NCBI RefSeq assembly: GCF_030445035.2
Contig: NC_080677.1
Location: 103,661,513 to 103,725,512 of the forward strand
Source of the DNA: Dasypus novemcinctus
Taxonomy: Eukaryota > Chordata > Mammalia > Cingulata > Dasypodidae
DNA: 64,000 nt
Direction: 5' to 3'
The translations under genes were made by a program, and so were the position numbers. Below, one piece after another: positions 1 to 11,529 of this stretch. Each line of letters opens with the position of its first letter. Position 1 is the first letter of the stretch. The notes under the pieces were generated by a model. That model was given only the letters and a program-made list of their open reading frames with translations. It did not search any database and had not been told where the DNA came from.

Positions 1-1619
1 ATGTCATATGTCAGTCATGGCACTAAGATCATTTAGTCTATTTCATTAGTTACAGCATTCTAGGAGGCATGCATTGTCCACATTTCTTAAATAAGGAAGC
101 TAAATTTCCAGAAGTGTAATAGCCTGCTAAATCAATTCAGTTATTAAGTGATAGAATTAAAAATTGAACTGACTTCAAAGCCCAAGTTCTTTTTTTACCA
201 ATTCTGCATTACTCTAATTATGATAAATTACTGTGTTTTTGCACATCTCAACTGACCTATCGACATTCATAGAGACTCCTTTTCAAAGAAAGCATTTTTT
301 TTCTGATTTTTGGAATATGATAATTATCTCCAGATACTACATAAGGTCTCCCTGAATTACCCTTAACCCTGTCCCATTTACACCCAATTATTCGGACATC
401 TCTTCTACATAAGGGATAACATCATTGACCCTGTCTCTTCCTTCAAGCTGCTCATGTGTACCCTATATCCTCAGAATGCTGGAGACAAGGAAGATAATGG
501 AAAAAAAAGACATTTGTAAAAAAGGTAAAATTTTAAGGATTACCCAATCCACCCTTACTATGGTCTTATGAGTCCCTACATATATATAATTAAGATTCTT
601 CCTCTTAAATATTTCTGACTGAATCTAAAAACAACTCATCATTTAAAAAAAGAAAAAGGCTTATCACTTGAAAGTGATCGTATTTTCATGCAAAACAAAA
701 AATAAAAAACTGAAAGGTCCATTATAACTGCAACTTTTACATTCAAATCAAATATCTAAAACATATTATACACGAATATATCTTAGTGTGCACTTAGATT
801 CATAATAACTATATGATGAAAATTCAGTGATTTGCAAAATGAATCAGATATTGAGATGGTGCCATATTCTTTAAATAGGATCTCTTTCACTTTTTTCCAT
901 TTTTAATATGGAAATATTTTTTCAACATAAAATACTAATATGTGTAAATAACATGACTTATTAACCTTCCTTAAATAGAAGCAATACAACAGTATTGCTT
1001 TAATAAGAAAATTAATAGTAATATTGGCAAAAGTTTCTTTTCTTAAGGTGAAAGCAGAAATTGAGCTACAGAATTCCATGGGTGAGAGGAGCTCAAAGCT
1101 TTGAAATTAAGCAGGTATGAATTCAAACATCTATCTGTGTGAACTTGCAAAGTAATTTAAGCATAGGTCTCTATTATTTGCACATAATAAGAATGCAACA
1201 AAAGGGTTTCTCCGTTGACACTATTCATTCTGTCTATTCTTCGTGAAGGAAAGCAGCTCACTAGATAATCCCCCAAAAGTCACACGGTTTGTACATTTAA
1301 CTCTACCTTATTTGTTCTACCTGCCCTCACCAGTCAAAGCCGATCCTCTCCATAGCACCACTTTTATAACTCAAATTCTTTTTTTTCAAAATTACATAGG
1401 TCAGGAGAGGGCCTGGGTCAGCTAATGTTGACTTCGAGACATAATATAATTATATATCTTGATCCTTTATTTATTCCCCTAGAATTAGTTACATTTTAGT
1501 CAACACTTTCTCTCAAATTTAAAAAAAATACATCATTAACTAGTTTGAGCATTATGCCATGTAAAGCTAAAGGAATTTTTCCGCGTTAGTTGTTTTGATT
1601 TCTAAAACATTGCATTGCC
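1..1619. other. AT-rich intergenic DNA, nothing recognised
   Basis: There is no repeat family, RNA gene or convincing coding frame that I can name here. The only open frame (1243-1425, 60 codons) has no recognisable motif and is best read as chance. Confidence 0.6.
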
Positions 1620-2095
1620 ATGTTATCTTGACTGCGGCGGTTCTCAGTAGCCCTGTAATTTTGCACCCAGGGTGAGTGCCTCCCAGCCGTCCCCCTGCCG
1701 CGGCCTGGCTGTGGAAGCCGATCCCTCCTGGTGCTGATGCTTTACCTGAAGCCTCTGCGGGCTGCGGGCGAAGGGGGAGGCAGGGGCGGTGCCAGGGCAG
1801 CGGGTGGTGGGCACGAGACCCTCGGCCGGCGAGGAGGCCTCCGTGTAAAGCTAAAAGAAGGAGACATTTCACTACAAGGAATAGTCATGGTAAAAGTGAC
1901 CATTATTTAAGCTTAATTAGTTCAGATACAAGATATCAGAAAAGGCGAAGGACTCAGACGTGAGTGAAGGCAGAGACAGGCTACCGACATGGCCCTTTAC
2001 TGACTGCGGAGACCAGTAGTCCACGGCGGGGAACCGTCTTGTGCTTGGTCTGGGAGGCATCAATATCTCTCCGCTTCGTTCTCTCAGATTCATAC
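1620..2095. other. CpG-rich island of unknown nature
   Basis: Roughly 25 CpG dinucleotides fall in about 470 bases, in two clusters (1630-1850 and 1945-2090) separated by about 90 AT-rich bases, while the surroundings are almost CpG-free. On the plus strand, donor-like sites are visible: CAGGGTGAGTG near 1669 and CAGACGTGAGTG near 1957. On the minus strand, a pyrimidine-rich run ending TTTTTGCAG (near 2099-2107) could be a splice acceptor opening into a frame that stops at 1981. The peptide frames are not recognisable. It could be an orphan promoter-type CpG island, an exon of an unannotated transcript, or a GC-rich retrocopy. I cannot choose from sequence alone. Confidence 0.45.
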
Positions 2096-2284
2096 TGCAA
2101 AAATGAACATCTGATTATGTTAATTCTACACTTAAAATAACAATAGCTCCTTGCACACCACTCCAGAATGTGAGGTTCAGAAGGCAGGGGATTTTGTCTG
2201 TTTTCATCACTGGTGAAACTCCAGCATCTAGAAACAATTCTGACATAATTTAACAGTATATACTTGTTGAGTAAATTAACTTCC

Positions 2285-2505
2285 ATTAAGATAAAGTTCA
2301 AATTTCTTAACATGCCTGATAATGTCCTTCAGAATGAAATCCTGTCTAACTCCTCAGTCCCATCACATGCTGTGCTCACACTGTCTCACTATGTTTCAGA
2401 CACACTGTCTTCGTTTAGTTCTTCAGATGTGCCACTTCTGTTTCCAAAGTATTTCTTCATATGGAATAATTTCTCATTACTTTTTTTAAAGAATAAAGTA
2501 CTGCA
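2285..2505 (+). mobile_element. L2 LINE fragment
   Basis: The segment follows the diverged L2 3' ORF2 pattern, with AACATGCCTGATAATGTCC followed by a CTCACTATG...CAGACACACTG run and then a TTTCCAAAGTATTTCTTC stretch. This is an ancient non-LTR retrotransposon remnant without coding capacity. Confidence 0.65.
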
Positions 2506-2930
2506 TTGTTGAAGGTTTACTGCGCTAGTTTAATGTTACTCAAACTTACATGTTTTTGCAATTAGGTTGGAATTCTATTAAAAATATATTTGAATAGCAA
2601 TAGGCAGAGCATGCTCCCAATGGGCTGTTATAAATATTTAACTTTATAATCGATTTTATGAGATATAGTAACAACTTACTCCTTAGAGCAACTGAATACA
2701 GTTGCATATGAATGCAGTCTTCACTCTATAATATAAGCCAGCTGTGGTTTAAAAGCATGTTTTGAGATATACAGACAAATCAGAAATTTCAATTGTGTTA
2801 ACCTGTGAGGCTTAGTCTGTTTTTAGAAATTTATGTAATGATTTATTTTGAAAATTGAATTTACTTAATTTTAAAGTTGTATCTGTTTTAAAAAGATACA
2901 CATTTATGAAAATATTCACAGGGGAACAAA
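2506..2930. other. AT-rich unique DNA
   Basis: No repeat or gene recognised. Confidence 0.5.
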
Positions 2931-2934
2931 AAGT

Positions 2935-3480
2935 AGGTTGAATTTCCCTCTCATTGAAGATACTCTTTGCTCTCATTAGAGATTATCATCAATGATAGTT
3001 TATTATCTTTTCTTCCAGAAAATTTCATGTTAATGGATAGTGTACATATCTTTATAAAAATGTTTTTCATTTTGTTTACAAATACAATAAATATATGAAC
3101 CTCTTTTATTTTTCCACTAAAAATAAATTTTTAATATTTTTCCAAACACAGACTTATTTCAATTTCATTAATGTCTATAGAATATTCCATGGTAGAAATA
3201 TATCATAGTTTATCCTGTTACTCAATAGTGGGCATTCAGGTTGATTCTATAAAAATTAATGGCATAAAAAGCATTCTCATACATATATGTAGAAATAAAA
3301 GTATATCTGAAAGATCAGTTGCTACTTGTATATTTTAAGTTTCGCCAAATTGCCCTTCAAAGAATTTTATCAATTTACATTTCCATGAAAATATATAAAG
3401 ATGTCATTTCTTTGGACACTTAGAAATTCTGTGAATTGCCCACCTTTTTGAATTAGGTGTGATCAGATAATAATAAGAAT
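2935..3480 (-). mobile_element. Old L1 (L1M-type) 3' end fragment
   Basis: Read on the plus strand, it matches the reverse complement of an L1M 3' region: a TATTCCATGGTA segment, then GGGCATTCAGGTTGATTCT and GCCAAATTGCCCTTCAAAG, in the usual order. It is heavily diverged and non-coding. Confidence 0.65.
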
Positions 3481-3754
3481 ACCAGCTAACCTTATACAGT
3501 ACTTATTATGTGCTAAAAACTTCTTGTGTGTGTATGTGACATACTTAATGTGAAACTATCTTTCTATCTACATATATATGTGTGTATAGAGAAGGGAGTT
3601 AAATAGATATCTTTATTTTGTTTGTTTCATGTGTATTAGTTATAAGCCAGGTTTACTATCATTTGAATATATGTATAAATAAACATATATGCATTATCTA
3701 TAGAAGTACATATATAAATAGTTCCATATAAATTTAACATTTTGGAATAATTTA
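3481..3754. other. AT-rich DNA with short TA/TG runs and a MIR-like scrap
   Basis: Bases 3495-3525 resemble the MIR core (TACAGTACTTATTATGTGC); the rest is TA/TG-rich low-complexity DNA. Confidence 0.4.
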
Positions 3755-4398
3755 TGTTTAATTTCAGAAAGGCTGCCAATCCAAAAATACCAGAAATTGG
3801 TTGGCTTTTATAATGGGATTTATTAGGGTAAAATCTTATAGTTCTGAGGCTGTGAAATTGTCCAAATCAAGGCACCATCAGAAACGCTGACTCACAAAAA
3901 TTTGGCTGCTGTCAGGTCCTGGACTCCTGTCATATGGCCAGGCAAAATGGCAGCTAGTCTCTGTATGTTTCCTCCAGGATCAATTTTTGCCAAGCTCAGC
4001 TTTGGGTGATCAGGCATATAGCTCATCTCTCCCCATACCCTGTCTTTTCAGCTTCAGGCTGCCCTGCTGATTTCAACCTCTGTCCTCTCAGTGCTCAGCT
4101 TTTCTCTGTAGGCTTACTTTCTCCCTAACCTCATTTGTGGGAGATCCTGGAGTTCTGTCTCACATGGCAGGGTGAAAGTAGTGGCTCTCTTTCTCTGTGC
4201 TTGGTTTATATAAGACTCAAACAAAAGGATTAGGACCTACCCTGGGTCCCAGAATCTAATCAAAGACACTGAACTGATGTGATCTAATCAAAAGATCCCT
4301 CAACTGAATCTAATACAATCAAATGGTCGCCCACTCAGAGGTAAGGATTAATTCCAAGGCATGATTTTTTCTGGGATTCATAAAAGCTTCACACTGTC
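3755..4398 (-). mobile_element. Xenarthran MaLR-like LTR, antisense
   Basis: It starts with the reverse complement of the LTR 3' end (GGCTGCCAATCC, ACCAGAAATTGGTTGGC) and ends with the reverse complement of the LTR 5' end (AAGCTTCACACTGTCA). The polyadenylation-side, central and promoter-side blocks occur in the same order as in the plus-strand LTR at 6012-6702. It lies head-to-head against the plus-strand LTR tail at 4399. Confidence 0.8.
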
Positions 4399-4529
4399 AC
4401 TGCTGATTCCTTGATTTGGACATTTTTCACAGCTTTGGAAATGTAAGATTTTACCTTAATAGATTCCCTTTTTAAAAACCAACCCATTTCTGGTACTTTT
4501 GCATTGGCAGTTTTTAGCAAACTAAAACA
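4399..4529 (+). mobile_element. Truncated 5' LTR tail of MaLR-like element
   Basis: Only the last ~130 bases of the LTR remain (CCTTGATTTGGACATTTTTC ... AGCAAACTAAAACA), joined directly to the internal region. The upstream LTR part is missing and the antisense LTR sits in its place. Confidence 0.8.
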
Positions 4530-6011
4530 GAAGTTGGTACTGAGAGAGTGAGGTGCTGCTGCTTACAAGTCCCAAAAATGTTGAAATAGTTTTATAAATA
4601 GGTAAGGGAAAAATTCTGGAGGAATTGTGAGACACTTGACAGAAAAGGCCTAGACTGCCTTCAAGAGACTGTTGGTAGGAATATGAACCCTAAATTACTT
4701 CTGATGAGATCTTAAAAGGAAATGATGAATGTACCACATTGGAAACCAGAGGAAATGTGATACTTGTTTTAAAGTTGTAGAGAACTTGGCAACATTGATT
4801 CCAGATGTTAGAAGAAAGGTAGAATTTGAAAGTGATGAGCTAAGATATTTAGCTGAGGAGATTTCCAAATTAAATGTGGAAAATGTGGTCTAATTTCTCT
4901 TTGCAGCTCATAGTAAAGTGAGGGAGTAAAGGGATAAAGCTAAGAACTGAATTCCTGAGCACAAAGAAACCAGAAGGTAATGGTTTGGGAAATTCTGAGC
5001 TTCCAGAAAGTGAGTCCTCAGAGGATAGTGCCCCATGTGAGGATTTAACTGAACAGGGAACCAGCAGTCAATTTCTTGCAAGACAGGATTGAAAATGCAA
5101 TTATCCAGCAAGGACTTATGGAAAGTCTTACTGTCTGATGGCTTGGGCCCCTATTTCCTGCATGCTACACCAATAAGCTTTTTGAGAGATCTGTAAAAAT
5201 GAAAGCACTCTAAGCCTGGACTAAAAGGAACAGGAAGGGGAGACATTGAAGGAAAAATGACTTCAAGAACAAAATCGTGGTAGCTGAGATCTGGAATTAA
5301 GACATCTTCTAGGGTCAAGAGGAGAACCCCACCCACATGTGCATGGAGGTTGTGTATACCCCCAGGCTTGGGGGGGAGGGGGCCTTCACCCCATTGCTCA
5401 GGTAAAGTCTGTGCCCAATGCTACAGAAAGGTTGGGCACATTCCCTGAAGATTGGGGAGGGTTTGGTCACCACCTCACTGTTCTGAGAGGGTTGGACCTG
5501 TGGACATCATCTGAATGTTCTTGGAGAGTCAGACCTAGAGCTTGGCCACCACCCAGATACTTGCTTAGGGTGGAACCAAGAAGACGGCCACCAAGAAAGC
5601 CCTAGGAAGGTATGGGCCTGAATGAGGACCTGGGAAGGAGCCGTCATTGTAAAGATGATTCTCAGACTGTGAAATCTAAGTTAATATGCCCTGCCGGTTT
5701 TCAGAACTGTTTGGAACCCATGATCCCTGTTTTTCTTCCAATTTCTCCCTGTAGCAAATGGGAACATGTATCATGTGACTGTCCCTCCATTGTATATTGG
5801 AAGCAAATAACTTGTTTTCAACATTTCACAAGTGTACAGTTAGAGGGAAATTTTTGCCCTAAGACAGACTGCATGCCTATAACTGATTTTTGTATTATTT
5901 TGTACTCAACATAGGTACTGAAATAATTTAAGGCTTTTTAAAATATTGTGATAGAAGGAATATATTTTGCATATGGAAAGTACATGTCTTTTTGGGATCC
6001 AGAGGCTGGCA
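4530..6011 (+). mobile_element. MaLR-like internal region
   Basis: The start (AAGTTGGTACTGAGAGAGTG, a GCTGCTGCTTA run, then ACCAGAGGAAATGTGATAC) is the pattern of THE1/MST-type MaLR internal sequence. It aligns by eye along its whole length with the internal region at 15563-17028. MaLRs are non-autonomous ERVL-related elements. The open frames inside (such as 5339-5605 and 5612-5914) are short and broken, with no usable retroviral protein. Confidence 0.8.
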
Positions 6012-6702
6012 TGTGACAGTTTGAACCTTTTGTGAATCCCAGAAAGGATCACATTCTTGGAACTAATCCATTCCTTTGTGAATCCCAGAAAGGATCACAT
6101 TCTTGGAACTAATCCATTCCTTTGGGTGTGGGACCTTTTGATTGCTTTAGATTCAGTTAAGAGAACTTGTGATTAGATCACTTTAAGTCCTTTAATTAGA
6201 CTACATCAGTGAGGTGTGACCCAGGTTAGGTCTTTGCCCTCTTGCTGGAGTCTTAAATAAGCAGAGAACTGAAAGAAGAAATACAGAGAGAAAGACAGCT
6301 GTCATTTTACCCCACCATGTGAGAGAGGGTTCCAGGACCTCACACAACTGCTGAAAGATAGAGAAAACTGAGAGGCTGAGAGAAAAAGCCTGGAGGCTGG
6401 AAAGTGGAGACCCTGAAGCAACAAGGCACCCAAGAGAGTAGGCTCATGGAATAGCCTGAAGCTGAAATAGAAAATAAGAGAGGAGGAGAAGGAAAAGAGA
6501 GACTGGTAAGACCTGCTATTTTGCCTTGCCAGGAGTCCAGAATCCAGCAGATGATCTTTAGTAAAACAGCATATCTGATGATTCTTTGATTTGAACATTT
6601 TCACAGCCTCGAAACTATAAAATTTTACCCAATATAAATTCCCATTATAAAAGCCAATCCATTTCTGGTATTTTGCCTTAGCAGCTCTGTAGCAAACTAA
6701 AT
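6012..6702 (+). mobile_element. 3' LTR of MaLR-like element
   Basis: It runs from TGTGACAGTTTGAACC to AGCAAACTAA with the xenarthran tail block (CCAATCCATTTCTGGTATTT). A 46-bp unit is tandemly duplicated near its start (6027-6118). Confidence 0.8.
6027..6118 (+). repeat. 46-bp tandem duplication inside the LTR
   Basis: Two essentially identical 46-base copies, each running from TGTGAATCCCAGAAAGGATC to the CTAATCCATTCC segment. The first has one extra T at its start. Confidence 0.9.
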
Positions 6703-7599
6703 TCATAAAAAAATTTTACAATATTTCCCTGAAGGAAGTGATTGGGGAAAGGGTCCACTTTGATATATGTATATCATATATACATATTTTGCATATATAA
6801 ATATATATTTACTTATGCAAAAGTTTTATTTCTTTCATAAAAAATAGAGTGAATTAAAGAAGGAGGAGGAGGAAGGAGAAGAAAAGAGAGGAGGAGAGAA
6901 ATAATACTCCAAAGCCCTAGTCCCAGACAGACTTAGTGATAAATTCTTTAAAACCTTCCAGAATAATAATTGGGCTATTTAAACTCTTTTAGAGAATACC
7001 TGGAGAAGTACAGATTCCAAAAATGTTTCTTTTAAATGGTAAAATATTAGTACTAAACAAAAAGGTAATTCAAAAACTAAAGATTATGCAATATTCTCAT
7101 TTATGAATGTTGAAACAATCCTAACAGTTGCACAGTTTCCTATCTAATTTTGTGTATCCTCACTCACTAAAAATGTCTGAAGTTCTAATTCATTCATTTC
7201 AGTGGATCCACTGCATCTTCAATCTCATTTTTAGTCACATAATTTGGAATTAAACAATGAAATGAGAATTGTGGGGGAAAAAAAGATGTGCCCCCTAAAT
7301 TTTACTGCTAAGAATTTCATGACAAAGACAAAATTTAGGCAAGTAATTTAAGGTGAGGGGTATTGTGTGATGAGCGGTTCAGAATGACAGGGACTGACCA
7401 GGGAATTTCTTCCTAAGGACCTTTTGTTTAAACTGTAACCTTAACTTTGTGAATGATCTTCCCCAACAAAGGTCAGAGGTAGAAGTTTATAGTGAAAGAG
7501 TATGAAGGTAGCATTGAATGAGACTGGGGAGTTAGGCAGGAGCTTTATTCTGGAAGACATCTGCCATGTTAAGAAACTTTAACATTATCTTAATTGAAG
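6703..7599. other. Unique AT-rich DNA with a purine-rich tract
   Basis: It includes a TA-rich palindromic low-complexity segment (6765-6812) and a GGA/GAA purine run (6857-6902). I see nothing else. Confidence 0.6.
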
Positions 7600-8170
7600 T
7601 TACTTTTTTCGGCAAATATGTACTGTTAATTTATGTCAGACATGTTTCTAGATACCAGAGTTTCATCAATGAACAGAACAGACAAAATTCCCTTCCTTCT
7701 TGAAACTCACATTCTAGAGAGGCATGTGAGAAATTATTGTTAGATTCAAGTGGTCATTAAACAAATAAAATTTTGAGTGCATTGGTATGTTCCAAGAAAT
7801 GAGTCAGGTTCTAGGAATCTAACAGTGAATATCATATACATAATATCTGCTCCAATGGGTGCTACAGTCTGGGGTCAAGACCAATAATAAATTAAAACCA
7901 CAAAAACATTAGTAATTACTTCAAATAAGTATACTTACAGAACATTGGATAACCTAACCTATTCTTGGGGTTCCAAAATGTTTCTGGATAGAAGTTACAT
8001 TTAGGTTGATATGTGAATGATGAGCAATTAATCAGCTAGAGGGAACAGAATGTGTGAAGGAATGGGTACCATGACTTCTTATAGGATGTGAAACAGGGTC
8101 ACGCTTTCTGAAGCATAGACAGCTGGGGACAAGGGAAAGGGCCAGGAGAGAGTGACTAGTTGAAGATGGA
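7600..8170 (-). mobile_element. L2 LINE fragment(s)
   Basis: Plus-strand text reads as reverse-complement L2 3' end: GAACAGAACAGACAAAATTC, CTTGAAACTCACATTCTAG, then a second similar block (GAATCTAACAGTGAATATC) and the downstream AGGGAACAGAATGTGTGAAG and GGCCAGGAGAGAGTG blocks. The doubled start suggests two insertions or an internal duplication. Confidence 0.75.
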
Positions 8171-8370
8171 GAGAGATATAATTCTATTGCTTTTCTCACT
8201 CTCATTTCTCATATTTGCTTTGTCTCTGTCATCTCCTATTTTTGTGTTAAATCTATTATTTGTGATATCTATATAAATATCTCGGTGCTTGTTTTTTCCA
8301 GTATGTTCAAGTTTAAAGTGTTCTATGAATATTGAAATTTTCCATTAACTAAGTATTTTATTTTCCCAGC
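8171..8370. other. Unique DNA
   Basis: Nothing recognised. Confidence 0.5.
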
Positions 8371-8810
8371 TGTCAAAACAAACCCCATGCAATGGGTTGT
8401 CTTAAACAATGGGAATGTACTAGATCACAGTTTTGAGATTAGAAGTCCAAATTTAAGGCATCATCAAGACAGTACTTTCTTACTGATGTCTGTGGCATTT
8501 GGGGACTGGTTGCCAATGATCTTTTCAGTCACCTGGCAATGCACATGGTGGCTTCTTCTGATTTCTCCCATCTCTTCCTGGTTCTGTTGGCATTAATCTT
8601 CTGGCTGCTCCCTCTGACTTTCTCTGTGTGTCTGAATATTATCTGCTTATAAAAGACCGCAGTAATAGGACTAAGACCCATCCTGATTCAGTTGAGTCAC
8701 ACCTTAACCTTGTCAAAATGTCCTGTTTCTAATGGATTAAATTAAGGACATGTTTTTTTTTTGTTTTTGTTTTTGTTTTTCCGGGGTAGTTAACTCCAAA
8801 CCACTGTACT
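8371..8810 (-). mobile_element. Xenarthran MaLR-type LTR, antisense
   Basis: It matches, in the same order and orientation, the LTR at 61709-62103: CAATGGGTTGTCTTAAACAA, TTAGAAGTCC, GCATCATCAAGACAG, GGCATTTGGGGACTGG, and near the end a CATGTTTTT...CCGGGGTAG block. A (GTTTTT)n run at 8752-8780 interrupts the end of the LTR. Confidence 0.75.
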
Positions 8811-9165
8811 AAAAGAATGTGGCAATAAAATATTTTAAGACAAAATTGTCTGATGTTATTGCCAAGAGGCTCTTCTGAATGCATAAAGGAATCCAAGATG
8901 ACAAAAAGAGTGGTGTCACAATGCTTTATCCTGGGAAAGAAGTCTTAACTAGAGCAGCATTGATCTTACATCCCCTCTCCACCTTCTGAAGTGGGAGCCC
9001 AGGAAACCTTCACGAATTGTGATAAAAACCACTCTGTAAAACTGCTATTTCTTCATGGTGCAATAAAAGCTATTTGAGTAAACTTTTCTAAAAGCAAAAC
9101 AAAATGAAAAAACAAGCAACTGATATTCCTGATATTTTTTAAAATATTAAAATATAATTTTTTAG
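8811..9165. other. Unique DNA
   Basis: Nothing recognised. Confidence 0.5.
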
Positions 9166-9450
9166 GTCAGTAAAAAGAATTTATTGGGAAATGAGGGAAA
9201 GAACAGAATTTGCTAAGTAATGGGAGAGAAAGATGGAAACACACACCAAGATTTGGTGTAAGCTCCTCTAAGCAGAGAGATCAAGCTTTGCCTCGTGTGG
9301 TTACCTTTTAAACTGTTACTTATTCCTCCTCCTTGCTAATGCTAAAGGGATGGGCCCCAGCTGTTATTGGTTTCCCCACTAATGGTGGGGGCCAATGGCG
9401 AGGCCTGTTTGGAATATCTGGGGCCAAGGGGAGGTCCCAGAAAGAGAAAT
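9166..9450 (-). mobile_element. Probable ERV LTR, antisense
   Basis: On the minus strand the layout is that of an LTR: a GC-richer U3 block with CCAAT-type motifs (GCCATTGGCC, AACCAATAACAG), a TATA-like TTTAAAAGG, a CTCTCTGCTTAGAGGAGC stem, then AATAAA close to the end (TTTCCCAATAAATTC). It is opposite in orientation to the env remnant that follows, so the two need not belong to the same provirus. Family not identified. Confidence 0.45.
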
Positions 9451-9499
9451 GCCCTTTAACAAGTTTTGTCTGTTTTCATTTCTTGTAGTTTTTTTCCTA

Positions 9500-10112
9500 T
9501 ACAATAACTAAAAGGGAAATACTTCGTCTTGTCCCCCTCTTAGCTGTCTTAAACATAACCACCGTGGAAACCTGGGATTGACAATTTGTACCAAACCCCG
9601 TTATCTATTACAATTTCTCCCTAGAGCTGACTAACAGCGTAGAAGAAACTAGCCATGCCTTGAAAGTCCTAAGATAGCAAACAGACTCCCTTCCTGCTGT
9701 AGTCCTAGACAGCATTCAAAACCTGCTGGAGGAAGTCCACTAACTTCAGTGGGATGCAGCTTCTGAAGGCACCTGTACTTTCTCACTCTTGTGGTCCAGT
9801 ATGCCATGACTGGCCTCCATTTTAGGCCCACTTACCACCATCCTCTTTATTATTTTAGTGGGACCATGTATCTTCAAAATTCTAACTAAGTCTATTTCTT
9901 CCAGAATCAACACCTTCCAAAACAAGATATTAGTCCCGCATGGATTTCAGTCATTTAAAACCACAGAGGATCTATTTTCCCTCAACCTCAATAGAACAGC
10001 CAGAGATATTTACGCCCTGTCAGACAGGGACACTGCCCCAAATAGCAGGAAATCACTACAGAAGAATGACTGTAATCATGTAGTGGATGAGATAGAACAG
10101 GCAGCATCTATT
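9500..10112 (+). pseudogene. Endogenous gammaretrovirus-like env (TM subunit) remnant
   Basis: One reading frame (for example codons starting at 9600, 9684 and 9861) carries the signature order of a retroviral transmembrane envelope subunit. There is a hydrophobic fusion-peptide-like stretch near 9520-9560, a helix/heptad region 9600-9670, a block around 9684-9710 reading DSLPAVVLD, and a cysteine-bearing segment near 9745. A membrane anchor with GPL and GPCIF motifs follows at about 9813-9875, then a basic cytoplasmic tail running open to the stop at 10113. At least four in-frame stop codons (near 9573, 9672, 9720 and 9793) break it. No gag or pol and no SU part was seen. The family assignment rests on the GPL...GPC anchor; the subfamily is unknown. 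It is a non-functional fossil. Confidence 0.7.
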
Positions 10113-10397
10113 TAAGAATAATGGTGTGAATTCTCTGAGGTGGGAGTTGATGCAGATTAGCCAGGGAAATAAGAAGATGAGCCATAACATGGCTGACTGA
10201 CAACATGGCTGCAAGAACTTGCTGAGACCTTGAGTTTAACTTAAAGTCCCAGCTTCTTTTTCTGGCCTATTCCTGCTACCATCTCTCAGTTCCAGAATCT
10301 GGAGAGTCTGCTGGGACCTGCTCCCCTTACATCCTGCCACACACATCAATTTTGGGTCTTCCTTCAGTCTGGTTCCCCTTTGCCTTAATATCTAAAA
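10113..10397 (+). other. Possible 3' LTR remnant after env
   Basis: The position directly after the env stop and a TGTGAATTCTC start would suit a 3' LTR. I cannot see a polyadenylation signal or a matching 5' LTR, so this is inference from context only. Confidence 0.25.
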
Positions 10398-10595
10398 CAG
10401 AAGTTCTTAACAAGGGATTCATGAGTTTGAATTAAAATTAAAAAAAAAACATTATTCTTGTGGGGACATATTGGTGCAGGTGTGATATATTTATTAAATA
10501 ATACATTGTATAGTGTGGACTTAGTAAGAGGTCTGTGGTTTCCACCAGTCTGGCAAAGGGTCCATGGAACAAAAAGGTGAAGAACCTTTCACCTG
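10398..10595. mobile_element. hAT-like non-autonomous DNA transposon
   Basis: The ends look like diverged terminal inverted repeats: CAGAAGTTCTTAACAAGGG on the left and, on the right, TCCATGGAAC...AAGGTGAAGAACC, which reads on the other strand as GGTTCTTCACC. The interior GTGGTTTCCACCAGTC is also typical of a small hAT/Charlie-type element. The 8-bp target duplication was not confirmed. Confidence 0.5.
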
Positions 10596-11529
10596 TTCTA
10601 GGGGAAAATCAAAACAAAGAGATTTCTTTAAATTGAAACCAAAGATTATTATGAAATTCATAAGAACTTTTTCAAGTTGTTTCTTCTGCTTAGAATCACC
10701 TCTTTCTGATTTTCTCCTTAAAACTCCCATTTATCCAGAATCCAGATGATATTTTACCCTTTTTGTGGAACCTTTTCTAACTCCTCCAATCCTTGGATCC
10801 TAAATATCTCTAGCCCCTGAATTATTGTTATCTTTAAGCATTTTTTCTGCAAAATTAATTACTTTGTAACAGTTTTAGATATATTTTAGATACTTCTATT
10901 TTGAAATTAAATTCTTTTGTGGCTTAGATATATGTGATAAGTTTCAGATATTTTTCATCCAATCTTGATTAAAATTAGAGTTGATATCTAAGGCCATAGA
11001 TGTCAAGGTTGTATTTGGTGATAAAACTTATATGAAAATCTTTAAGAAGCTGTTTACAGAAGTGCTTTAGACTATGCAAAGCAATGGGTTATCCATTACC
11101 TTTCATTTACAAAGAAAGGTAATAAAGCCTAGCAAAATTACTTATATGGTAGTTACCATGAAATTTAAGTGAAATCTGTCTTTCTTTTATATCTTTCTTT
11201 GGAGGAAAGATCTTTCTCATAATAATGAAAGTTTTGTTTGAATAGTTCCAATGACAGTTAACTTGTAATCTTGATATTTTGAGTGCATGCTTTCCTAAAG
11301 AAGATTTTTAGAAAACTGTTCACTCAAAATGATAAGCTTTGTTTGGCATATGAAGTTAATTTTCTCACTACACATGTGATAAATAACCTGTTCACTCTGA
11401 CCTTTTGATCCTGTTCTAATTAGCTTGACTATTTTACAAACTAAGAGTTTTATGAAATGTTTGTAAGTAAAATAACTGTGGCTAACAAATCCAAATTTAA
11501 AATACGGTAGTGAATCCTAACATATAGTA
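10596..11529. other. Unique AT-rich DNA
   Basis: Nothing recognised in over 900 bases. Confidence 0.55.
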
